In this document: one piece after another, positions 12,240-22,575 of the stretch
Layout: every line of letters begins with the position of its first letter
How positions within the stretch are numbered: position 1 is the stretch's first letter
Assembly (NCBI RefSeq): GCF_022682495.2
Contig: NC_071390.1
Location: 151,628,583 to 151,692,582 of the forward strand
Reading direction: 5' to 3'
Source: Desmodus rotundus
Lineage: Eukaryota; Chordata; Mammalia; Chiroptera; Phyllostomidae
DNA length: 64,000 nt
Translations under genes and position numbers: made by a program
The notes under the pieces: model-generated
What the model saw: only the letters and a program-made list of their open reading frames with translations
The model's database searches: none
What the model was told of the DNA's origin: nothing

Positions 12240-12810
12240 GACTATTACAGTCACCACTGTCGCCACCTGCTAATCTGTTCTCCATACTGTATCTAGTGAT
12301 CTTTTACAAATGCAAATCTGACTATGTGGTGATGGCTTTGATTTAAAGCTTTCTTTCAGTGGCTTTCTACTGTTCTAAATAAAGATCTCCTAGGCTCTGA
12401 ATGCTTTTGCTTTGAACTATTTCTCTATCTTAAACTGTGTCTCTTCCCTTCCCTTTGTATTTTCTGGGCTCACAGGCCTTTCAGTGCCATCAAAAGCTGT
12501 GCCTTTTGCCTGAAATATTTTCCTCCTCCCCAACCCCACTTCACCATGACGATTTTTACTAACTTTTCAGGTTTTGTCAAAGAACTCAAGGAAGACTCCC
12601 AGGCCTCTTAGTCTAAATTCCAACTCATAGTTTAGAGCCTCCTTTACTTTTCCTTCATAGCCATTTATTATAGTTTATTCTAATTATATAATTGTGTGAC
12701 TATTATACCATAAGCTCCGTGAGGACAGGGACCACATCTATCTTATTAGTCATTATATTTCCCAGGACTAGCATAATACCTGACACGTACTAGGTACTCA
12801 ACCAAAAAAA
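12240..12810 (+). repeat. LINE2 3' region fragment, sense
   Basis: It runs in the order expected of an L2 3' end: 'tttcagtggctttctactgttc', 'cctgaaatattttcctcc', then 'gaggacagggaccacatctatc' and 'agcataatacctgacac'. Frames are broken. L2 stopped moving before the mammalian orders diverged, so this is an ancient fossil. Confidence 0.75.
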
Positions 12811-12842
12811 TTTTTAAAAAATGAATTAGAGCTATATTTAGA

Positions 12843-13405
12843 TCAGAACTCAGCAATACAGCCCATAGGCAAATTCAGCCCACTGCCTCATTTTTTTAAT
12901 CCTCACTTGAGGACCTTTTTTCATTGCTTTTAGAGAGTGAGGAAGGTAGAGAAATATCGATGTGAAAGAGAAACATCAATTGGTTGCCTCTTGGACATGT
13001 CTGGATGGGGATTGAACCCACAACCTAGGTATGTGCCCTGACCAGCAATTAACTCCTCAATCTTTCAGTTACAGGACGACGCTCCAACCAACTGAGCCAC
13101 GCCATTCAGGGTGGCCCACTACCTCTTTTTGCAAGTTAAGAATGCTTTTTATATTTTTAAATGATTGGAAAAAAATCAAAAGAAGGATGATATATTACGA
13201 TACATGAAAATTTAAATTCCATTTCAGTGTCCATAAATAAAGCTTAATTGGCCCACAGCCCTGCATATTCATTTATGTATCCTTTATGGCCACTTTTGTG
13301 CTGCAGAGACAGAGTTGAGGAGCTGTATCAGAGAACATATGGCCTGCAAAACAAAAATATTCACTATCTGGCCCTTTCCAGAAAAAGTTTGCTGACCCTT
13401 GTGTT
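12843..13405 (+). mobile_element. hAT-type (Charlie-like) DNA transposon fossil, split by a SINE
   Basis: The left end has 'cagcaatacagcccataggc'. The right part has 'cataaataaagcttaattgg', 'ggagctgtatcagagaacat' and 'agaaaaagtttgctgaccct', the distinctive text of a common eutherian non-autonomous hAT family whose name I cannot assign with certainty. The VES SINE at 12890-13112 is nested inside. The opposite orientation of the same family occurs at 61803-62025. Confidence 0.65.
12890..13112 (-). mobile_element. VES-type SINE nested in a hAT fossil
   Basis: Minus-strand copy with a T-run and TCCTCACTTGAGGA tail complement, 'gaggaaggtagagaaatatcgatg' purines, and the head complement 'ccaaccaactgagccacgcc'. 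The host sequence GCCCACTGCCTC (12878-12889) is repeated as GGCCCACTACCTC (13113-13125), giving the insertion boundaries. Confidence 0.88.
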
Positions 13406-14238
13406 CAACAATAGTACTTCTGGGCTCTGGGACAGCTTGTGTTCAAAAGCTCCTGCAGGTGGCTTTTCCCCATTGTTAACAGTTTGCTTCTGTTGCTGAA
13501 ACAAAGTGATCTATTTATTTTGCTCAGTTGGTAGGATTAATTAAAGAGACTTTCCTTTGTCCTTTGTTTTTCTGCTTCTCCACCAACAGACAGAAGCCCC
13601 CAGAGGGGGTCAGTCATAAGGTATACTCCTCTGCCAGTGGTTTGATCACGTGCTTCTCCTCTCTAATCACAGTGTTCCCTCGTTCTTTGGATTAACTCAT
13701 GAATTCCTTCCCTAAATGAGATAATGAGTTGATGGTAGTAGCAATGAATTAAGAAGACAGCTTACATTTTCCCACTAACTGTCCTTTAACTCATACACTG
13801 GGAACAGATTAAAAACTACTATCTTCTTTTTAAGGGACTAATATCCCTTTCCAGTTACAAATTCATACTTCCCAGAGCAACACTTTAAAATACATGTTAA
13901 AGTCTAACAGTATTTTAAGATAGTTTCAAAGTGATTTCACCATAGTACTAGGTAATCATCCCAACACAGACAGATGGACTGCTCATTCCTTTAAATAATT
14001 TAATTTAAAAATCTAATCTGAAAAGTAACCACTGTGAATGCTCATGTCTGCTGAATTCAAAGATAAAGGGGATTATACTGAGTATAGGTGTTTTTCTTTA
14101 TATAATGAACACACTTTATTTTTGAAAAACTATTTGTGAGTGGAAATAGATTTAAATTGAGCAATAGTCTAAAAAAATCCATCAGAGTAATTAACTTATA
14201 AGTCAGTATTTAATCCTTGATTTATCTCTTTTTTAAAT
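13406..14238. other. No gene seen
   Basis: AT-rich sequence with no exon, promoter or repeat family I could name. Confidence 0.5.
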
Positions 14239-14248
14239 TCACATTTTT

Positions 14249-14458
14249 AGCCCTGGCTGGTGTGGCTGAGTGGACCGGGCGCCAACTTGGCTATAAAAGG
14301 TTCCCAGGTTTGATTCCCAGTCTAGGTCACATGCCTGGGTTGCGGGCCAGGTCCCTGGTGGGGGGCGTGTGAGAAGCAACCACACATTGATTGTTTTCTT
14401 CCTCTCTTTCTCCCTCCCTTACCCTCTCTAAAAATAAATAAATTAATTAAAAGCACAC
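14249..14458 (+). mobile_element. VES-type SINE, left member of a tandem retroposon pair
   Basis: It starts AGCCCTGGCTGGTGTGGCTG, contains 'gggttgcgggccaggtccct' and ends AAATAAATAAATTAATTAAAAG. It is flanked by TCACATTTTT at 14239-14248 and 14459-14468. A third copy of the same decamer at 14710-14719 closes the adjoining L1 tail. Confidence 0.92.
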
Positions 14459-14468
14459 TCACATTTTT

Positions 14469-14709
14469 CATACACAGACACAGGTGACAGTGTGCTGATA
14501 GCCAGAAGGAAAGGGGGGTGGAGAGAAGGTGGAGGTGGACAAAGCCCAGGGGTGGGGAGAGATGGGGGGAGATGGAGACAGAAGGAGACTTTGCTCGGGG
14601 TGATGGGCGCATGGTGCGCTGTGGAGATGATATTTTACTGAGTTGTACACTTGAAACCTGTATGGTTTTGTGAATCAATGTCACCCCAATAAATTCAACT
14701 AAAAAAAAT
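14469..14709 (+). mobile_element. Severely truncated LINE-type 3' end, right member of a tandem pair
   Basis: It ends 'gtacacttgaaacctgtatggttttgtgaatcaatgtcacccc' plus AATAAATTCAAC and an A-run, a 3' terminus common in laurasiatherian L1s. The sequence TCACATTTTT flanks it on both sides (14459-14468, 14710-14719). The purine-rich body (GGTGGGGAGAGATGGGGGG) is its 3'UTR. It was probably present before the SINE landed at its 5' junction. Confidence 0.65.
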
Positions 14710-14719
14710 TCACATTTTT

Positions 14720-16255
14720 ATACAACAGATCTGTTTGGAATGGAAGTCCCCCAGCAGTGATTAAAGGAAAGAAAAATGGCAGAAAAGTGACATACCAGCA
14801 GAAATATATGTATTTTGGATAAAGTGAAGATCTTAGTAATATCTTTATTAATAAAAAGTCTTAAAATATAAAGCTCCAAATGATCTAAAATAGGTATAGA
14901 AATTAAAGTCAACATAAATATAATATTATATTAAATGGAAGACGACCTTGTATACATTATTCATGTATCCCACAGAACAAGAAATCAGTTATTTGACTCA
15001 GTTTAGAAGGTGGTATTTCTACAACTTTATCATGGCATCAAAGATGTTTTCCTATAGGATGCTTAGCCATTATGAGCTACCCATCAAAAAGAATTTGTAT
15101 TTGATTGGGTTGCACTATTTTCAAACGTGCATATATATATATACATATATATATGAATAATATAACACAAACATTTCTCTGTGTGCTTTAATATAGCTCA
15201 GGTTGTTATTATCACAACTGTGACGCAGCATAGGCAATGAGATATTCATTGATGGTTATCAGGCATTTAACTTAATGTTTTGGAAGTTCATAAAATACAT
15301 GGGTAAAGAATCTTTAAAAACCACTTACATTTTTATTGTTCAACTCATTGACAAACAATGGGGGAACTTTCTAAGGACTAAACAATGGTTTTTAGAGAGT
15401 GGTTAGCTTTCCAAAGGAAAGGAAGGGAACTCTGTAAGAAATGACAGACACAAAAAGGAATTCAAGTAGCATTTTTCAAGGGCCTCTATAAACATTGAGT
15501 TTCTCTGCAAATATTCTGGCAGGAAGCTAGTGAGGCAATTAGTGATGACCTCTAATGTTCACTTATGGGTGGAGTGGAAATTAACAAGTAGTCAAATTAT
15601 CCCTTCCTACCCATAGGCATCATGGGGGAAAATACTTTAGAGATATTATCTCTAAGCCATATTTTAAAATAGATGAAAAGACGTGTGAGTAATGTGAAGC
15701 GAAGTGAGCAGTATAGATTTAAATGGAGGTTTGTGCGAGTTTTTCATGTCAAATTTATTCAAAGAACTTTCACTCTGAAATTATAACCTTCCTGATTTTT
15801 TATTTTAAAATATTCTTATTTTATGAAGTAATGGGTAGAATAGAGGATTTATTTATGTTTATTTTTACATATTTACTTTGTAAAATAAAAAGTTAAGCCT
15901 GTTAATTCCTGAAAATTCCTTGCAAATTTTACCCATCTGTGAAATTAAAAAGTCTGGGAACCAGTGATCTATACGAAGTGATAAGATAGATTCACAATAA
16001 AATATTAATTAGGATAATCCTGGAATAGTATTCTGAGTAATTAGATTTTCACATTGTAGGTTAACAATTTTGTTTCAGCCTTGCTTATTCAACTTGATTG
16101 GACATGTGTTTATAGAAAGCCTTCAGTTATACCAGGCATCACCTTAAATGATGCTGACAAAAAGATGCCTAAGTGTGGCCTTTGCTTTTGAGCACAAACC
16201 AGATTAGTGCAAGAGATAGAAAAAAAAATTAAGCTCTGTCTTCAATGTGATACCT
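14720..16255. other. No gene seen; AT-rich DNA with a short TA microsatellite
   Basis: No exon or named repeat. A short TA/ATAC stretch lies at about 15130-15155. The 70-codon frame across it is a chance frame. Confidence 0.5.
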
Positions 16256-16259
16256 GTAA

Positions 16260-16620
16260 TCAGAATAATAGATGTACATACATGGTAGAGAAATAATTAA
16301 GTCAGGGGAGGGAGTGCAATCAGGGAAGGCTTCACAAAGAAGGTAACACTTCTATTGGGGTTTGATGGACAGAGAGAGTCCTCCAGGTGAGCATGGACTG
16401 CAGGGAAGGCTGTTCTACCCAAAGGAAACTACCTGCCCCAAGACATTGAGGCTTGGGAAAGTGGGATTGTTGATATTGATAGAGCAGCCATTTCAAGTGT
16501 CAAATGAAAGAATGGCCAGAGAAGAAATTTGAGAGGTAGCCTGGAGTCAGATTATAAAGGGACTTGTATGTTTTGCTGAGGTGTCTGGACTGTATTCAAT
16601 ATATGCCTAGATAATCTCCA
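16260..16620 (-). repeat. LINE2 fragment, antisense
   Basis: The plus strand reads as the complement of L2: 'agggaaggcttcacaaagaaggtaacactt', 'tatcagattataaagggact'-like text and 'ggactgtattcaatatatgcc' occur in the order expected. Heavily diverged and non-coding. Confidence 0.6.
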
Positions 16621-17012
16621 AAGGTAGCAAGCAGGAGAGGATCGGAAATCTTTCTAAAAATGTATTAGGATTTCCTTTCCACCTCAGTAAGCAGCATAGC
16701 AGCAGCAGTAGAAGACCAAATGTGTATGGATTGACTCTACAAAGGAAGCCACAGGCGAGTCTACAGCAGCTGAGCGGGGCTGTTGAGGACAGGGTATTGT
16801 GGACATCTCTCAGTCATGGACTCGCCTGGAGTCAGTTGACTAAAAGTATGTAACACAAGTAAATACAAGTATACTGAACATACTTGAATTTTTTTACTGA
16901 TGATTAAAGATTTTTCAGTGATATTCTCAATGAATATCAGTTCTCATTTGACAAAGAAACATGTAGGTAGAGGACTAGAGCCTTTTTTAGAGACTCAGGA
17001 AATATATTTCTT

Positions 17013-17213
17013 AAAGGTTTTGTTTACTTATTTTTAGAGAGAGGAGAAGGGAGGGAGAAAGAGGAGAGAAATATCAATGTGTGGTTATCTCCTGCATGCC
17101 CCCCACCAGGGACCTGGCCTGCAACCCAGGCATGTGCCCTGACCAGAAATTGAACAGGCAACCCCTTGGTTTGCAGGCCAGCGCTCAATCCACTGAGTCA
17201 CACCGACCAGGGA
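17013..17213 (-). mobile_element. VES-type SINE with target-site duplication
   Basis: Minus-strand copy: tail complement TTTTAGAGAGAGGAG, 'gacctggcctgcaacccaggc', head complement 'ctgagtcacaccgaccaggg'. It is flanked by TCAGGAAATATATTTCTT (16995-17012) and TCAGGAAATATTTCTT (17214-17229, two bases shorter). It faces the plus-strand SINE at 17312 with about 100 bases between them. Confidence 0.93.
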
Positions 17214-17311
17214 TCAGGAAATATTTCTTGAAATTTCTTTATAAAATCAAATTACTGTGGATGTATTTTCTCTTACCACATCTCATTCTTGTTAAATTAA
17301 GAAAGGTCTGG

Positions 17312-17511
17312 GGGCCCTAGCTGGTGTGGCTCAGTGGATTGAGTGCCAGCCTGTGAACCAAAGGGTCACTAGTTCAATTCCCAATCAGGGCATATGCCTA
17401 AGTTGCGGGCCAGGTCCCCAGTAAGGGGGGGATGCATGAGAGGCACCCACATTTCTTTCCCTCCCTTCCTCATTGTCTAAAATAAATAAATAAATAAAAT
17501 ATATTTTTTAA
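17312..17511 (+). mobile_element. VES-type SINE
   Basis: Starts GGGCCCTAGCTGGTGTGGCT, contains 'gttgcgggccaggtcccc' and ends AAATAAATAAATAAATAAAA. It is flanked by AAAGGTCTGG (17302-17311) and AAAGGGCTGG (17512-17521), one mismatch. Confidence 0.92.
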
Positions 17512-17581
17512 AAAGGGCTGGAGTAAAAGATTTGGGGTTGATATTTATTAATTGAATTTTTCTGAATTTTACTGTAGAAAA

Positions 17582-17584
<3 letters not shown>

Positions 17585-17628
<44 letters not shown>
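17585..17628. repeat. (AT)n microsatellite
   Basis: An essentially pure AT dinucleotide tract of about 44 bases. Length is likely to vary between individuals. Confidence 0.95.
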
Positions 17629-17629
<1 letters not shown>

Positions 17630-17630
<1 letters not shown>

Positions 17631-20039
17631 CACTCATGTGCTGAGTGAGGGATAAAATTGTGCCACTTATGAATAGAGTTTGGAGATTCATTATCCTCTC
17701 TGGAGAAATGGATATATATTTACCATTTCTTTCCCTGTTTGTTACTCAACATGTAGTAGTTACTATATAACTATATGGTGAATTGAAAAGATTTTGCAAT
17801 ATAAATGGTAACAATTTTTCTGATGAAAACTATTGACTTACCTAGTAGTTCTTCAATATGGTTTTTAAACATTGTATATAAATAGGGGGAAGTGCTCATA
17901 AAGTATTTTACTCTTTAAACAAGTTTAACAAAGATCTATATACACGGCTGTTAAACATCTATAGTCAGAACGGCACATTGGGGGAACATTTCTTTTTAAA
18001 GAATGGGATTTGGCTTAGAGATGGGAAACGAAGGTAGTAGATAAAATACCTCTGAATGGAACGTGCAAATAGTAACTTCTCCAGGGTGAGAATTGGGGCT
18101 GTGTTTAGTAACTGAACGGCCTTAAGAATGACCTGCATTTGGAAGCTCTAGGTTTGCAGGTTTTCTAAATTCTTTCTCAATGTGAAATGCCAATAGGAGT
18201 ATTAGTACCGGGAGTATGAGCTAAAAAGTGATAAATAATCTTTTTGTGGGCAAGTGTGAAATAGAGGAAAAATAATATAAACTATGTTTGTAAGGTGATG
18301 ATCTCAGCCTGGTTGGTTAAATTTAAGGACGATGATCTGGAGGTTACTGTAGACTGACCTCTGGAGTTACGAGCCCAGTGTGCCAGTGTAACAAAGCAAT
18401 CTGGGCATCGTAGAGCAAAGAACTTGAAAACATCACTTAGACCTTGAACAAAACCCTGCAGTTGTATACACATCTGAAATACTAGATGTCTTCATTTCAA
18501 GATCATACAAGATACTAGAATATAGAATGTTCTTATTCTGATTATATTCCAATGTAGATTATCAGGACCCAGAAGCAGTCTTAAAGCTTGAGAATAGTAA
18601 ATGAGGAGAAAACTAGGAGCATTACTTTACGTTGGCTGTAGGAAAAAGAACCACAAAAACCCCCAACCCGGGATAGGCTGAAAATAAGGGTTGAGTTATA
18701 GACAAAAACTGTGAAGACTATATAAATATAACTCAGATATTTCCTTGTCTCTTGCTCCCACCAGATATACCTAAACCACCTACCATATTCCCCTTTTATC
18801 ATTCTTCTGTATTTATGGGCACCCCCCAGGAGATTTTTCACCTGCACTCATGGAAATGTCTTACTGACTACGGAGGTTTATTTCCCCCTTTGTGGCGCCA
18901 ACCTCCCTTACAGGGTACTGCTGAGCGCTGTCCACCTTCTTGGCACCATTGGTTTCCGCTGGGCTGTCACTGCAAATGCACTGAGTATTCTGAGGTCCAA
19001 AGTCTCCAACTTAATTGGAAAACTTAAACGTTTCCCCCTAAATTCTTAGATGGGTACCAACACTTAACCATATCCAATTTTAGTAGTCAGAAGTCTTTGG
19101 GTTCTTACAGCTTCGGTGGGGGAAAGTGGGGTCATCCTACTGCAGATCCCAGGGTGCCGCAGAATTTCTTCTTTTCATGGGTGAGGTTTTGCTGCATGGT
19201 TAAGCTTCTGTTGCCAGGCTCCCTCTTTCCCTCAAGGAGTAAGCTTTCTGATACCCACTTGCGCTTAACCTGGGCGCCCTCTGCTACAGTTCTAGCAAGG
19301 GAGACAGACGTCGTCAACTTGAAGTTAGCATGCGGGGGACCATTTATTCAATCTTTTCAGAAAAGTAACTTAGCTCTCGTGACAAACGCCAAGAAAAAAA
19401 ACAAAGGACGTGAATTAAACGGAGCTTTTAAAGGACATTATTTAAATGATTTTTAAAAGTGAACGAACTTTAAAACTCAAGGAAGCAATCCAGAAACCTC
19501 CAGGTTTGCAGATAGCCTAATTAAAGCTCTTCAGGGTAGCGAAATGCCAGTGGAAGCGACGGTAGGAATACAGTGGACAGTGAGTGGAAACTTGTTGAGT
19601 ACATCTCAGGAGTTAGCACTAGAATTTCAGCTGTTCTAACTCATTGGAACCACTCCATTCACAGGATGAGATTCCAGCTAGGGATATATTACTCATCTAG
19701 AGAAGATTTTGAAGTGTTCTCCCTTTCCGGCTTTCTCCAATACAGACTGTGATTTTGTCCACGACCCCTACCAAGATTTAAAGGGAATGGCGCTTAGGAA
19801 ATGGCAAAGTAGGGAGGACTCTGAGGCTGTATTTCTCGAACCCGTAAAGGGAGAGTGATCATCGGTGAGGGGCGTGCAGACTAACTCCTTCCTTGCCCAA
19901 TCAGGTGCACAGGAAGATGCGCTTTTACCAATAAAAATAAAGTTCGTTTTCCGGAGGCGGGAGGCTGAGCCTTGACTGCCAGTTCTCCAAAGCAACGATA
20001 GAGTAGAAGACAGAGAATGATTAGAAGGAGGACCAACCC
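17630..20039. other. No gene seen; region upstream of the CpG island
   Basis: No exon recognised. CpG is sparse until about 19.7 kb and then rises towards the island. A CCAAT motif with flanking GCCCAATCAGG lies at 19897-19901. Open frames of 60-120 codons here have no family motifs. Confidence 0.5.
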
Positions 20040-21200
20040 GGGAAAAGGGGCAGGGTGAGGGTGGGGGCAACTTTGAGCGGCAGCCGGGCCGGCCAGTGGA
20101 ATGCTTGGATTGCTGTTCCTGTTGTAGTGTTTCTCGCCAATCAGCAAGGCTGGGGAGTGGGCGGGGCGGGGAAGGGTGGTAAGAGCTCGCAGCACAGCCG
20201 AGCGCCCGTCGGGCTCGGGAGAGGGAGAGAGAAAAATACGGTTAAAATTAGAGTCGGAGGGAGGTTTAACCACAGATCGGTTCCGATCGGATTATTCCTT
20301 AAAGGGGACGCGCCATTGTCAAAAGAACGGAGCCTGGGGCCCGAGGGCGGGGACCAGCGGCGATTAAAGAGGAGGCAGCTGCACTTGGACTGGGTACGGG
20401 TAGGTGTTGCTCGGGGAAAGGCGCTTCATTTCACTTTCTCTTCCAGCCCCAGAGGCAGACACCGGGATGCCCGCCGACTTGCGGCCCCAGCCCGGGAGGG
20501 AGACGAGGTCGCCGGCCCTCTCTCGGCAGCCCTTCCTGATGGGAGCCGAGGGGGAGGTGGGCCAGGATGGCTGGCAAGCTGCTCCGCTCGGGCCAAGACT
20601 CCTAACGGGCACTAGACCGCGGCGCAGTCCCCGCCTCAAACCGAAAACCCGCCGGAGCGGCAGCGGGTCCTCGGGGGACGCCGCGCGCCTCGCTCCCCCG
20701 CGCGCCCGGCTCCTTTCGTGCGCGCCCCCTTCCCTCGCGCACCCGCCTCCCCTCGCGCGCGCCGCCCGTTCGCAGACTCCCAGAGTCCGCGAGGGGGAGG
20801 AAGGCGGTGGCAGCGAGGCTGCGGGTGGCCAGCGGCCGCCGTTTCGCCGCTCCGGCCGTGAAGGGTGGGCGGAGGAGCAAACTTGGCGAGGCGGCTGGCG
20901 GCCCCAGGCGGAAGGGGTGCTGGGGTCCGGCAGAGCGCGCGGAATCTCCTGCCCGGCCCAGCATTGTCCCTCTTTTCCTTTGCTCTCTCCTCCCACTGTT
21001 GGCGGTGGTAGGGAGGGGTGCGGATGCGGGCGCTGTGCCCGCGTCGCTACGGGCCGGCCGCGCACCCCCAGACCCGGAGCTTTCCGGAGCCAGAGTGGCC
21101 CAGCCGACGCCGCAGCCACCGCCCGAGGGCGGTCCGGGCCTGTGAGTGTCTCTGCCGCTCTCAGTAAGCACCGGCGCAGGCTGCCGCGGTGCTGAGCTCT
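20040..21200. promoter_or_regulatory. CpG island, probable promoter and first exon of an unidentified gene
   Basis: This is the only stretch of the window that is strongly G+C rich and dense in CpG (for example the runs around 20680-20770 and 21020-21130). CCAAT and GC boxes at 20137-20171 point to a TATA-less housekeeping-type promoter. Open frames of 250-270 codons on both strands are a side effect of high GC and few stop codons. A good splice donor (CCT|GTGAGT) sits at 21141/21142. The ATG at 21024 reads in frame into it, but joining directly to the candidate exon at 26811 would create an immediate stop, so the island exon may be 5'UTR. Direction is not proven; rightward is favoured by the candidate exons downstream. 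Confidence 0.75.
20137..20171. promoter_or_regulatory. CCAAT box and double GC box
   Basis: CGCCAATCAGC gives a canonical NF-Y CCAAT core at 20137-20141, followed 17 bases later by GGGCGGGGCGGGG (20159-20171), a double Sp1/KLF-type GC box. This pairing and spacing is typical of CpG-island promoters, where the start site usually lies within about 100 bases downstream. Binding is inferred from motifs only. Confidence 0.6.
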
Positions 21201-22320
21201 TCTTCCAACTTTTCTCTGCCAATTGATGGAAGTTGTGGCTTCTGGGCGGCAGGTTCTTTGGGCATAAGCTCGTTTCCTGCGTCCAGGACAGGCTGATGTT
21301 TAGGGCGAAGTGGTTCTTGATTGCCATTGGTCTTCTTCCCACCCCAGTTTCGTTCCTCGGCACATACAACTCTTTTCTTGTACATTTGCGACTATAGGGG
21401 AGCATTAAACTCCTTTAGGTCAAGATAACTTGAAAAAAAAGTGAGGGGGTGCTGGTGAGGGTAAGAGCTCCACGTAAAACCGAATTTACCGTAATATTTG
21501 AACTGAGGAAAGTAATACCTCGACTTACGTGCGGGGTTCTTTTAGAAGGAGAAGGAAACGGAAAAAAGAAAAGGAAGAAAATTGCTAGGGTCTATGAGAT
21601 TAGGAAAAAATAGAATTTTGATAGTAATAGTTTTGTAAAATGCTATTCTGCCTAGCAGATACCTCCCGTAAAGTTAATTTCTAGTACTGATCTTATAGGC
21701 ATTATTATTAGTAACAGCAACTTTTACTATTGATAAAACAAGTGTAAGAGGTTTTTTCATCTTGAGCATTATTGCTATGCGGTACCTGTCAATACTTGCC
21801 AGAGAAGTCATATTTAGAAACAGCACATTCCTTGTTAGAGACCTTATTTAGAAAAGGAAGGCTTTCATAGCGTTCATTTTTTTGACAGTTTCTTGTGCAT
21901 GCTTTGTAGAGGACTTGCATGTGCAACTCACAACCCTGTAAACAAAGTAGCAGTGGGTATGTTATTCTGTAGTCTTTTTTGGCTACTCATTATCAAAAAT
22001 AACATTCCATTCAATTTTTCCTTCTAGTTTGTAAAATTACTTATGTAGAAGAGTGAATTTCATCGGAATACCTGACCCAGTGTTTTTGTTTTTTAAAACA
22101 ATACTAACAACTTCCCAAAGTGTTGATTGACACACTAGTAACTTTATGAGTGGTGTGGAACATAGTAACGTAAGCTCATAGGCTCAGCAATAACAACAAA
22201 GGAGAAACTCTACTTGGGAAACTGAAAATCAATTTCGGATAACAATGTTTGAGACTCACTCACTCTCGTCTTCCCACAGAATTTAGGAGATGTAGACACA
22301 CATAAACATCTTTTGTAGTA
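21201..22320. other. No gene seen; probable start of intron 1
   Basis: Composition falls back to AT-rich immediately after the island. No exon or repeat family recognised. Confidence 0.45.
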
Positions 22321-22324
22321 ACCT

Positions 22325-22575
22325 TTTTCTTAATTTAATTTTTTAATTTTTCAATTACAGTCGACCCACAATATTGTATTAGTTTCATGTGTACAACATG
22401 ATGCTTAAACATTTATGTAACTTACAAAATGTGCGATCATCCCTATAAGCTTAGTACCCACCTGACTGCATACATAGTTATTGAAGTATTGTTGACTAAA
22501 TTTCCTATGCTGTAGTAATCTTGATAGTAACTGACCTTGTTACACCTAGTATCCCCTCACCCTTACCCCTCAATC
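22325..22575 (-). repeat. L1 3' end fragment, antisense
   Basis: The phrases 'ttagtttcatgtgtacaac' and 'gtacccacctgactgcatac' followed by 'catagttattgaagtattg' match the antisense 3' region common to L1s of laurasiatherian mammals. No target-site duplication was found. Confidence 0.65.

Noticed and set aside
14249..14330. Possible tRNA gene at SINE heads (here and in other VES copies)
   Set aside because: Box A and box B remnants come from the tRNA-derived SINE head; no full cloverleaf with anticodon arm is preserved and each copy has an A-rich tail.
21024..21167. ATG-led 47-codon frame crossing a good splice donor in the CpG island
   Set aside because: Peptide not recognised; spliced at 21141 to 26811 it creates an immediate stop. 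Not supported as a coding first exon.
20364..21405. Open frames of about 250-267 codons on both strands over the CpG island
   Set aside because: They overlap each other on opposite strands, consist of low-complexity Arg/Pro/Gly/Ala text and have no family motif. High GC removes stop codons, so long frames are expected by chance.
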